The notes beneath the pieces were generated by a model. It was not told the DNA's origin. It saw only the letters and a program-made list of their open reading frames with translations, and ran no database searches. Below are positions 1-6,103 of a stretch of 12,409 nt of DNA, piece by piece; within the stretch, counting starts at the first letter, position 1, and each line of letters opens with the position of its first letter. This DNA is from Nocardioidaceae bacterium (GTDB taxonomy: Bacteria > Actinomycetota > Actinomycetes > Propionibacteriales > Nocardioidaceae): the NCBI GenBank assembly GCA_020438665.1, contig JAGQUE010000402.1, positions 1 through 12,409 of the forward strand, read 5' to 3'. The translations under genes and the position numbers were made by a program.

Positions 1-506
1 CCACCCAGCTCGAACTGCCCGACGGCCTCGACCCCGCCCAACTGTTCGAGACCGAGGGCGCCGGCGCGATCGGAGCCGCCGTCGAAGGCGCCTCCCCGCT
101 CGGCGACGCGATGATCAACCACCTGCTGCGCACCGCCGGCCACTGGACTGAAACAGACGTACGCCAGAACCTCATCCACCAGGCCGCGCGCATCCTCGGC
201 TCCCGCGGCTCCGAACACTGGCTCGACGGATTCGAGCGTCTGCGACACAGGCTGCACCTCGCGCCCGGCATCCTCGAGCACCAGACCGTCACCGAGAGCA
301 TCGAACGCGACCGCAACCACCCGGCCTACGCCCAAGCCCGCATCGACGAGATCAACGCCGAAGGGCGCAAGAAGACCGCCAAGACCGATCCACAGACCCG
401 CCGACGGGCAACTGAGGCGCGGCTCGCGACCGCGACCACCACCACCTCCCGGCCCAGACCCGACGTACCGCCCTCGCGTCCCGACCACGAAGGTCCAGGC
501 CGTTGA
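1..506 (+). CDS. Toprim/DnaG-primase-like protein, C-terminal part only
   Basis: The reading frame is open from the left edge (first whole codon at base 3) to TGA 504-506, so this is the 3' end of a longer gene and the ATG at 111 is internal. The first visible residues, LELPDGLDPAQLFETEG, followed by an alternating Ala/Leu helix and PLGDAMINHLL, match the end of the toprim fold in DnaG-type primases (LPDGxDPDE..., then ...PLxDFLL). A helical tail with HWLDGFERLRHRLHLAPGIL follows, and then a low-complexity Thr/Arg/Pro C-terminus. Toprim proteins of this kind are common in the replication or transfer regions of actinobacterial plasmids and integrative elements, where they act as primases or relaxase-associated proteins. 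The catalytic Glu and DxD of the toprim fold lie outside the window, so activity cannot be judged. Codons are strongly C/G-ending, more so by eye than in the cargo genes to the right. Confidence 0.72.
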   Translation, partial: TQLELPDGLDPAQLFETEGAGAIGAAVEGASPLGDAMINHLLRTAGHWTETDVRQNLIHQAARILGSRGSEHWLDGFERLRHRLHLAPGILEHQTVTESIERDRNHPAYAQARIDEINAEGRKKTAKTDPQTRRRATEARLATATTTTSRPRPDVPPSRPDHEGPGR

Positions 507-516
507 CGCCACGTCG

Positions 517-533
517 CTCAGAATCGCTCTGAG
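517..533 (+). terminator. Small hairpin after the toprim gene
   Basis: CTCAGA (517-522) and TCTGAG (528-533) are a perfect 6-bp inverted repeat around the 5-nt loop ATCGC, starting 11 nt after the stop codon. There is no T-tract, so it is only a weak terminator candidate. Confidence 0.3.
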
Positions 534-562
534 AGAACTTCGCGCCCCTCGGACACGAAAAC

Positions 563-612
563 ACCGCCCGAATTGGCTCTGACAGTGCGTCAGGAAGCCT
601 TCTGAGGGCGGT
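563..612 (+). terminator. Nested stem-loop, terminator or structured leader
   Basis: Outer arms ACCGCCC (563-569) and GGGCGGT (606-612) enclose GGCT (575-578)/AGCC (596-599), which in turn enclose CTGAC (579-583)/GTCAG (589-593) with the 5-nt loop AGTGC. Three stacked complementary segments in 50 nt make a compact foldable RNA element. It is followed by TTGTG rather than a run of T. It could terminate toprim transcription or be a leader structure before the helicase gene 250 bp downstream. Confidence 0.38.
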
Positions 613-852
613 TTGTGACGACACGGACCGACCTGAGGCCCGCCCGGCCGAGTCCCACCACCCTTGAGGAGGAGGCAGCAGCCGAAACGAGGCGATCGAA
701 CTTTCGCCTCAAGAACACTGAGTCGGTCGACATTCGCGATGCAGCTGCCGTCGGCGGATGCCGAGCTCGAGGAGCGCGGCGGGAATCGGCCGCGGAGCCC
801 TGCCAAGGGCCACTATCGTTCCAGTGGCCATAGGGGCCTGCTATCCGTCGCG

Positions 853-860
853 AGGAGGGG
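853..860 (+). promoter_or_regulatory. Shine-Dalgarno site that sets the helicase start
   Basis: AGGAGGGG lies 5 nt before GTG 866. The longer in-frame ATG at 758 has no comparable site and would add 36 residues with no family resemblance, so 866 is the preferred start. Confidence 0.75.
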
Positions 861-865
861 CTGCT

Positions 866-2716
866 GTGCCCGGTCACCTTCACTCACCCGTACCGGACCG
901 CAAGGGTCATCACGGCGAGCGGGCGTTCATCGAACGCCTGGTGGAATTGGGTGACGGACACACCCATGTTTGGGGCGACGTCGACTATCTGCCAAGCGGA
1001 GTTCCGGACATCGACGCGATCGTTGTCCATGAAGACTTGGCGTGCTTCAACATCGAGGTGAAGGCAGTCCCCCTCGACGCGATCGAGGAGTTCGGCCTGA
1101 AGGTCTGCCAGATCCGAGGCCGGAGCGGTGGACACCACCCTGTGCTCCAGGCCGGCCGAGCCGTCACCGGCCTCATCGCCTACGTCGGCACCGCCGCGAA
1201 CGTGCGAGCTCCCTTCTTCTTCGCGACTGCCGCATTCCCGCTCATCAAGCGGGACGACTTTGTTGCTCGGTTCAACGCAACCCCCGTACGGCTGCAAGCC
1301 GAGGGCATGATCTTCGCCGACGACCTGGTTTCCTCCGAAGCCCTGCTCGGGCGACTACAGAGCATCCGCATCTCCCCCCCGCACAAGGGGGCGCCGCGGC
1401 GCGACATCGCACCGACACCGGTTCAGGTGAAAGCCCTTCGCGAGGTGCTCGATCCAGGTTCGCGACCCTCTCCGACCCGGGCGGACCAGGCCCGCGGGGA
1501 GTTGTTGCGCACTCGCGTCGGCGCCCCGGGCAAGAGCGCCAACGCTTCTGGACCAGCGACCAAGTACCTGACACCCGCCAACCGGGAACCGGTTGTTTTT
1601 CGAGGAGCGCCGGGGACTGGCAAGACGGTCCAGCTTCAGGAGATTGCGGTCGCCCATGCCCGAGCTGGCCGGCCCGTCCTCTTCACCTGTTACAACAAAG
1701 TGCTCGCTTCCACGCTGCGCGGCATCATGTCGACCCAGCGCTTGGGTGAAGACGTCAACAAACGAGTCGTGGTGACTCACGTAGACGAACTCGCGCATCA
1801 ACTGGACGGAGACGACAGGGATGCCTTCCGGGGCCTCTTCGAGACGATCTGCGTCGATGAAGCTCAAGACATGCCCCAGGAGCACTTCGAGTTCCTAAGC
1901 GTCCTGGCGGCAGACGACGCAGAGTGGTTCCTCGCGGATGGCCCCGGCCAAGAGTTGTATGGACCGGCCAACAAGACCGGTGAGGCCCCTCCGTTCGTGC
2001 AGCAAGCACGCACTGAAGGCACGGTCGAGACGCTGCGGCGGAACTACCGCAGCAAGACAGCCAACTTCCTAGTTGCGCAGGCGGTGTACGAGCACGCCCC
2101 CGATGCTGAGGCGATAGCGGGCTGGGTCGCGAAACATCCTCTCCGGAGCGCCCCCAACCCCGATGCGATGTTGGACCTTGACGGGGTCCAGTCGAATCCC
2201 GGTGGTGAACTTCCCCGGGTAGTGCGGATTGCGCTACCCACGGGGCCCCGGGCGAACTGGCGACAGGCCAAGCTGAACGCGTACGTTGCGACCTTTCATG
2301 GCGAGCTTGAGAAGTTGGCCGGTGAGGGGAGCCGGCGGGATCTCGCGATACTTTGCGCGATGGCCGACAACAAGAGTGGGGAGCCTGACCTTGCCCGGGA
2401 GGCTCTCAGCATCCTGGGAGTGCCCGTGCACGACCAGGTCGGGACGATGGGCCGGGGGCGCTCGGTTCCCGAGGACCACGTTCGCCTTGTCACGATTCAC
2501 TCTGCCCGCGGCATCGAGGCGGCACGTGTCGTGATCCTCGGCATGGACCAAGGCGTGAGCGCCGCACCCAATCACCTGCGCAACAGCCGGGTCATGAGCC
2601 ACATCGCGCTTTCACGTGGACAGCACGGCACGACTATCGTTGCCTTGGAAGACTCGGCCAATCCCTTCATAAGCTTCATCGAAGAACTCGGACGGCTCTA
2701 CTCCGAAGCGGAGTAG
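866..2716 (+). CDS. NERD-nuclease domain fused to UvrD/Rep-type superfamily-1 helicase
   Basis: This 616-residue protein should be a cytoplasmic ATP-dependent DNA helicase or translocase with its own nuclease domain. The N-terminal NERD-like domain (about 15-130) shows GE (E18), D48-x-D50 and the E64-V-K66 signature of restriction-endonuclease folds. The helicase part starts with a TPVQ segment near residue 185. It has Walker A GAPGTGKT (247-254), Walker B VDEAQD (DEAQ at 331-334), a motif III-like FLADGPGQ, motif IV RRNYRS (about 391-396), motif V TIHSARG (543-549), and motif VI HIALSRG ending near 585. All motifs look intact, and the length matches known NERD/helicase fusions of about 600 residues. 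The GTG start is set by AGGAGGGG 5 nt upstream. The RCC1-repeat gene follows in the same direction after 120 bp. NERD helicases recur in plasmids and defence islands, so DNA repair or restriction of foreign DNA are both possible roles. Confidence 0.88.
   Translation: MPGHLHSPVPDRKGHHGERAFIERLVELGDGHTHVWGDVDYLPSGVPDIDAIVVHEDLACFNIEVKAVPLDAIEEFGLKVCQIRGRSGGHHPVLQAGRAVTGLIAYVGTAANVRAPFFFATAAFPLIKRDDFVARFNATPVRLQAEGMIFADDLVSSEALLGRLQSIRISPPHKGAPRRDIAPTPVQVKALREVLDPGSRPSPTRADQARGELLRTRVGAPGKSANASGPATKYLTPANREPVVFRGAPGTGKTVQLQEIAVAHARAGRPVLFTCYNKVLASTLRGIMSTQRLGEDVNKRVVVTHVDELAHQLDGDDRDAFRGLFETICVDEAQDMPQEHFEFLSVLAADDAEWFLADGPGQELYGPANKTGEAPPFVQQARTEGTVETLRRNYRSKTANFLVAQAVYEHAPDAEAIAGWVAKHPLRSAPNPDAMLDLDGVQSNPGGELPRVVRIALPTGPRANWRQAKLNAYVATFHGELEKLAGEGSRRDLAILCAMADNKSGEPDLAREALSILGVPVHDQVGTMGRGRSVPEDHVRLVTIHSARGIEAARVVILGMDQGVSAAPNHLRNSRVMSHIALSRGQHGTTIVALEDSANPFISFIEELGRLYSEAE
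2698..2716 (+). terminator. Hairpin overlapping the helicase stop codon
   Basis: CTACTCCG (2698-2705) and CGGAGTAG (2709-2716) form a perfect 8-bp stem with the 3-nt loop AAG. The right arm contains the TAG stop. No T-run follows, so it may be an actinobacterial-type terminator, an mRNA stabiliser, or chance constrained by the coding sequence. Confidence 0.4.
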
Positions 2717-2836
2717 CCGTCGTCGGATGCCGCAACCGTCGCCCTCGACTGGGTGCGCGTACGTTGATGTGGAGGTCCAGTCGTCTGAGTTCGACGTATC
2801 TCGACCGCAAGGCAACTTCGAGGATCCTGAAGGTGT

Positions 2837-4711
2837 GTGTCGGGCCTCCCTGCCAGACTCTGGTCCGTGGCTGATGAGAAGGCAGGAGCCGCGCTCCAGG
2901 GGACGGTCATTGGATGGGGCGCAGGCGCACCAGTTCCCCGTCCCACAGATGTCGTTAGCTTGGCGGCGGGGGCGCGCAGTTGCCTCGTGGTCAGAGGTGA
3001 CGGAACTGTCAGCCCCTGGGGCGCCAACCTCCACGGTCCAATGAGTGTTCCGAGCGGCCTGACCGATGTCTCGGCTGTGGCCGTGGGCCAGAAGCATGCG
3101 CTCGCTCTCCGCAGCGACGGCACGATCGTGGCGTGGGGCGATGATCCGAAGGACTCGACCACTACCACCTATATGGGTCTGCTTGACGTTCCTCCTGATC
3201 TCGACGGCAACGTAGCGGCCATCGCGGCCGGTGTTACACACTCGCTTGCGCTGACGCGTGACGGGACCGTGACGGCGTGGGGCTGGGACCGAGGAGCAAT
3301 CAACGCCGTGGGTCCGACGCAGGTGCCATACGGGCTTGAGAACGTTGTCGCAATCGCGGCTGGCGGCGACTTCAGTCTTGCTCTGCAGGCGGACGGGGCG
3401 GTTGTCGCTTGGGGAGGCCTCTCCGGGCTGGTTCCGGAAACTACGTGGCACGTTGATGGCCGGGCGCCTACGACGGTTAACGTGCACCACGCCCCGACCG
3501 TGGGTACCCCGGCCACTCTCGGAGGGGTCGTCGCCATCGCGGCGGGTCGATCGCACGCGCTGGCACTGCGTAGCAACGGGACGGTTTATGCGTGGGGCGA
3601 CAATTCTCTGGGCGAGTGCAACGTCCCCCATGATCTGTATGACGTCGTTGCAATCGCAGCCGGCGGCGGAGAGGCCTCAGCGCTGTCCCTCGCGCTGAAG
3701 TCCAACGGCACTGTCGTTGCCTGGGGAGCTGACGGCCAGGGCAACGCAGTGGTGGTTCCTGAGGGGCTTGCCGGTGTCGTCGCGATCGACGCCAGTGCCC
3801 TAAACGCATACGCCCTTCTCTCAGATGGGACCGTCGTCTCCTTCTACCCGACCCGCACTGGCAACGATCAGGCGTCACCACCGCCCAACCTCGCTGGCGT
3901 GGCCGCGATTGCTGCTGCAAACAACCACAGCGTCGCCCTCAAGGTGGACGGCACCGTGACTGCGTGGGGTGACAACGAGAACGGTCAGACTGACGTGCCC
4001 GCAGGGCTGCGCGACGTCGTCGCTATCTCGACAGCCGGATTCGGAGGGTTCAACCCGTGCGGCTTCTGCGTCGCTCTCAAGCGCGACGGAACCGTCGTCG
4101 CCTGGGGGTCTGACAGCAATAAGAACCCGATCTACGTACCGCCGGGACTCCATGACATCACGAGCGTGACTGCCAATGCGGCCATGCTTAACGGATACAT
4201 CATCACCGCGCTTCGAACTGACGGAAGCGCAGTTGCCTGGAACGCCGAAGGCCTTGTACGGCTGCCAGCAGACGCGCGTCGTCTAACTGCCGTCGAGGCT
4301 GCCGGTTGGCTGCACACGATCGGGCGTAAGGGCGACGGATCCATCATGTGCTGGGACCGGCACGGCAACGTCTGTGACGACATCCCCGAGGGACTCTCGA
4401 ACGTGGTCGGCGTCGCCGGTGGGGCGCACGGCCACGTCCTTGCTCTCTTGAAGGACGGAACCGTGGTCGGGTGGGGCGGATCCAACAGATTGGGTGAAGC
4501 CGACCCCCCGGCTGATCTCACAGGCGTCGCCGCGGTCGCAACTGGTGACATGCATTCGCTCGCACTGAGGAGTGACGGCACGGTGGTCGCGTGGGGCTGG
4601 AACCTGGCCGGACAGGTCGAGGTCCCAGCCGGGCTGCGGAACGCGTGCGCCATCGCTGGCGGGTACGAACACAGTCTTGCCCTCATCGCCGTCGACCCCA
4701 GCGTTAGGTGA
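2837..4711 (+). CDS. RCC1-repeat (beta-propeller) protein
   Basis: The 624-residue protein is built from repeats of about 40 residues with the consensus VVAIAAGxxHSLALRSDGTVVAWGxNxxG, then VPxGL. This is the RCC1 pattern, a seven-bladed propeller fold that usually mediates binding. There are 13 whole units from residue 39 onward. The N-terminus has only the second half of a unit (GTVIGWG, about 22-28) and the C-terminus only the first half (ACAIAGGYEHSLALI, from 603), so the ends would complete a 14th blade. Units 7, 10 and 11 are the most degenerate. No signal peptide, membrane segment or enzymatic domain is visible, so a cytoplasmic binding or scaffold role is inferred. The start is uncertain. 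GTG 2837 has GAAGG only 3 nt upstream. GTG 2867 lies 7 nt after a CAGACT -10-like box and could be a leaderless start giving MADEKAG. It follows the helicase gene in the same direction. Confidence 0.85.
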   Translation: MSGLPARLWSVADEKAGAALQGTVIGWGAGAPVPRPTDVVSLAAGARSCLVVRGDGTVSPWGANLHGPMSVPSGLTDVSAVAVGQKHALALRSDGTIVAWGDDPKDSTTTTYMGLLDVPPDLDGNVAAIAAGVTHSLALTRDGTVTAWGWDRGAINAVGPTQVPYGLENVVAIAAGGDFSLALQADGAVVAWGGLSGLVPETTWHVDGRAPTTVNVHHAPTVGTPATLGGVVAIAAGRSHALALRSNGTVYAWGDNSLGECNVPHDLYDVVAIAAGGGEASALSLALKSNGTVVAWGADGQGNAVVVPEGLAGVVAIDASALNAYALLSDGTVVSFYPTRTGNDQASPPPNLAGVAAIAAANNHSVALKVDGTVTAWGDNENGQTDVPAGLRDVVAISTAGFGGFNPCGFCVALKRDGTVVAWGSDSNKNPIYVPPGLHDITSVTANAAMLNGYIITALRTDGSAVAWNAEGLVRLPADARRLTAVEAAGWLHTIGRKGDGSIMCWDRHGNVCDDIPEGLSNVVGVAGGAHGHVLALLKDGTVVGWGGSNRLGEADPPADLTGVAAVATGDMHSLALRSDGTVVAWGWNLAGQVEVPAGLRNACAIAGGYEHSLALIAVDPSVR

Positions 4712-5135
4712 CGTAGCGGTGATTCGAGAGGACCGTCAAGCGACGCGGACCGCCACTCCGTTTCGCCTCGCCTCCCCGTCCCTTGTTGTCAGCGCGCCGC
4801 GTGTTCTTTGGGCAGCCACCCGTTCTCGGATGTCAACGAGCGGCGGCAGGCATCGAAGTCGACCGGAACATCGCGCGCGCGGCCCAACGCTGGTGCACGG
4901 AGCTACGACCGCGTCGGAATCAGGCCAACTCGGCAAAAGTTCCCCGCGGGAAGGTCAGCAGCAAAGTGGAAGTCGTCTACGTGTAGTTGGAACAACTCGC
5001 GCTACGTCCGGCGGCCTGGTCGCCGGACCTCACTCTCAGCCGCACTGAGTGCGTTGGGCATCCACCCCTGTGGTCGCGAGGACCTCGGCGCCATCCGGAA
5101 AACCGATCTCGCCGGCTCGCGGGGTGGCGAGGCAC
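4712..5135. other. Convergent non-coding region
   Basis: This lies between the ends of the RCC1 gene (+) and the IF-2-N-like gene (-). It has a strong hairpin at 5006-5028 and a small one at 4985-4997 (AGTTG-GAA-CAACT) that begins inside a TAG ending a short open frame. That frame (about 4783-4986, + strand, ending KVSSKVEVVYV) has no ribosome binding site, and I recognise no family in it. It may be the decayed 3' end of a lost gene. No other feature is visible. Confidence 0.45.
5006..5028. terminator. Strong hairpin between convergent genes, possible bidirectional terminator
   Basis: GTCCGGCG (5006-5013) and CGCCGGAC (5021-5028) form a perfect 8-bp GC-rich stem with the 7-nt loop GCCTGGT. 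Its position between two convergent genes fits a bidirectional terminator, although no T-tract is present on either side. Confidence 0.45.
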
Positions 5136-5912
5136 TCAGGAGGCCTTGGTTATGCGGCTGCCGATCTCATGGGGCGACGGCACGTAGTCGTCGACGCCTG
5201 CGTCCCACTGCGCACCGTCGCGAGCGCGGTGCGAGCCGTCGTGGAAGTCGCGCAACGAGCAGTCCTTGACCGTCACGTCGCCGTCGATCCGCACCCGCAG
5301 GTACGCATCGCAGAAGTACGAGCGGTAGCCGTAGGGGTCGGGCGGTGTGCGGAAGCCCTTGCCCTCAGCGACCAATCGAGCGCACGTCAGGCACTGACCG
5401 TTCGTGACGGCCTCCTCCTCGGGCACGAACTCGTCGCCCAGCACGGCGCGGACCTTCCTGCCGCACGCGGCGGGCGGGCCGCTGCCGATGGGACCGCCGT
5501 AGAAGTGGACCGCGCCTGGCACGACCACTCCGTGCCACGGGTCGCCGTCCTGCGTCCCCGCGGCGTCAATCGCGTGGACCAGTCCGGGGTTGTCGAGCAA
5601 CGCCTTGACCGCGAAGCCGTTATCGCGCTTGCCGGTGACCTTGGCGTGGGCGACCCGCATGACGTGGGTCGTCGTCGGCTGCCGGGTGTGGCGCGTCACG
5701 GGCTGGACGTCAGTCTCACCCGCGAATTCAGGCTCAGGTGCCGGTCGCGCAGCGCGGATCTTGTCGCCGTAGGCCGACTCGAAGCGGGCGACTGTGCCTG
5801 CTGACAGCGGCTGGTCGGGCTCGGCCATCTGGTAGCCGATCTTCTCCAACGCCAGCGTGAGGAACTTCGTCGTGACGCCGTAGCGGTCGGCGATTTCTCG
5901 GACGGTGTGCAC
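5136..5912 (-). CDS. IF-2 N-terminal-like domain protein with two Cys/His clusters
   Basis: This 258-residue protein has a GTG start at 5912 with GAGGAG 6 nt upstream. Residues 1-55 (TVREIADRYGVTTKFLTLALEKIGYQ, then a helix beginning at LSAGTVARF) match the small helical domain at the N-terminus of translation initiation factor IF-2, which contacts nucleic acid or protein. Residues 56-130 are a linker of low complexity. The C-terminal half holds two likely zinc sites. One is H136 ... C150-G-R ... C174-x2-C177, the CGR...CxxC pattern of small actinobacterial and actinophage proteins. The other is C201 ... C218-SLRDFH224-DGSH228-R ... DGAQW, a version of the C-x5-H-x3-H ... G..W motif also common in actinophage proteins. 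There is no GTPase domain, so it is not IF-2 itself. A nucleic-acid-binding or regulatory role is inferred. It lies downstream of the STAND gene on the same strand but 191 bp away with its own promoter-like box, so it is probably transcribed separately. I do not recognise a named family for the whole protein. Confidence 0.72.
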   Translation of the reverse strand: MHTVREIADRYGVTTKFLTLALEKIGYQMAEPDQPLSAGTVARFESAYGDKIRAARPAPEPEFAGETDVQPVTRHTRQPTTTHVMRVAHAKVTGKRDNGFAVKALLDNPGLVHAIDAAGTQDGDPWHGVVVPGAVHFYGGPIGSGPPAACGRKVRAVLGDEFVPEEEAVTNGQCLTCARLVAEGKGFRTPPDPYGYRSYFCDAYLRVRIDGDVTVKDCSLRDFHDGSHRARDGAQWDAGVDDYVPSPHEIGSRITKAS

Positions 5913-5918
5913 GGGCGG

Positions 5919-5944
5919 CTCCTCGAACGTGTGTTCGCAGCCTA
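5919..5944 (-). promoter_or_regulatory. -10 box and ribosome binding site of the IF-2-N-like gene
   Basis: Read on the minus strand, TAGGCT (5944-5939) fits the TANNNT -10 consensus. GAGGAG (5924-5919) follows, then GTG 5912 after 6 nt, implying a leader of roughly 20 nt. No clear -35 element is visible. Confidence 0.45.
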
Positions 5945-6057
5945 CGCGAGCGGAACGTCAGTTCGTCGGAACCTCGCGAGGGCCAACTCCGTGCAGAGCC
6001 CCCCGTACGTGCCGCACAGGATGCTGCCGCGAGACTGCCCGGTCATGCTTGTTGACC

Positions 6058-6075
6058 CTCGCTGTGTCTAGCGAG
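6058..6075 (-). terminator. Hairpin downstream of the STAND gene
   Basis: CTCGCT (6058-6063) and AGCGAG (6070-6075) form a perfect 6-bp stem around a 6-nt loop, 28 nt past the STAND stop on the minus strand. No T-run follows. Confidence 0.35.
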
Positions 6076-6103
6076 ACGGGCGCGCCAATACCCACCGGCT
6101 CTG

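Larger units (their letters stand above)
507..865. other. Non-coding stretch with nested hairpins upstream of the helicase gene
   Basis: I see no convincing gene here; the short open frames lack a ribosome binding site or a recognisable product. The stretch holds a small hairpin just after the toprim stop (517-533) and a larger nested structure (563-612), both listed separately. A GGAGGAGG run at about 667-674 resembles a Shine-Dalgarno site but has no good start codon in a long frame behind it. The stretch ends at the ribosome binding site of the helicase gene. Confidence 0.5.

Noticed and set aside
111..506. Complete 131-residue gene starting at ATG 111
   Set aside because: The frame is open to the left edge, and the upstream residues LPDGLDPAQL continue the same toprim-type domain.
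758..865. Longer N-terminus for the helicase from ATG 758
   Set aside because: There is no ribosome binding site at 758, the extra 36 residues have no domain character, and GTG 866 has AGGAGGGG at 5 nt.
2612..3631. 339-codon open frame on the minus strand
   Set aside because: It lies opposite the RCC1-repeat gene, whose repeat pattern is clear. The minus frame is open because of the GC-rich repeats and resembles no protein.
5049..5804. 251-codon open frame on the plus strand
   Set aside because: It mirrors the minus-strand IF-2-N/zinc protein, which has a ribosome binding site and recognisable motifs.
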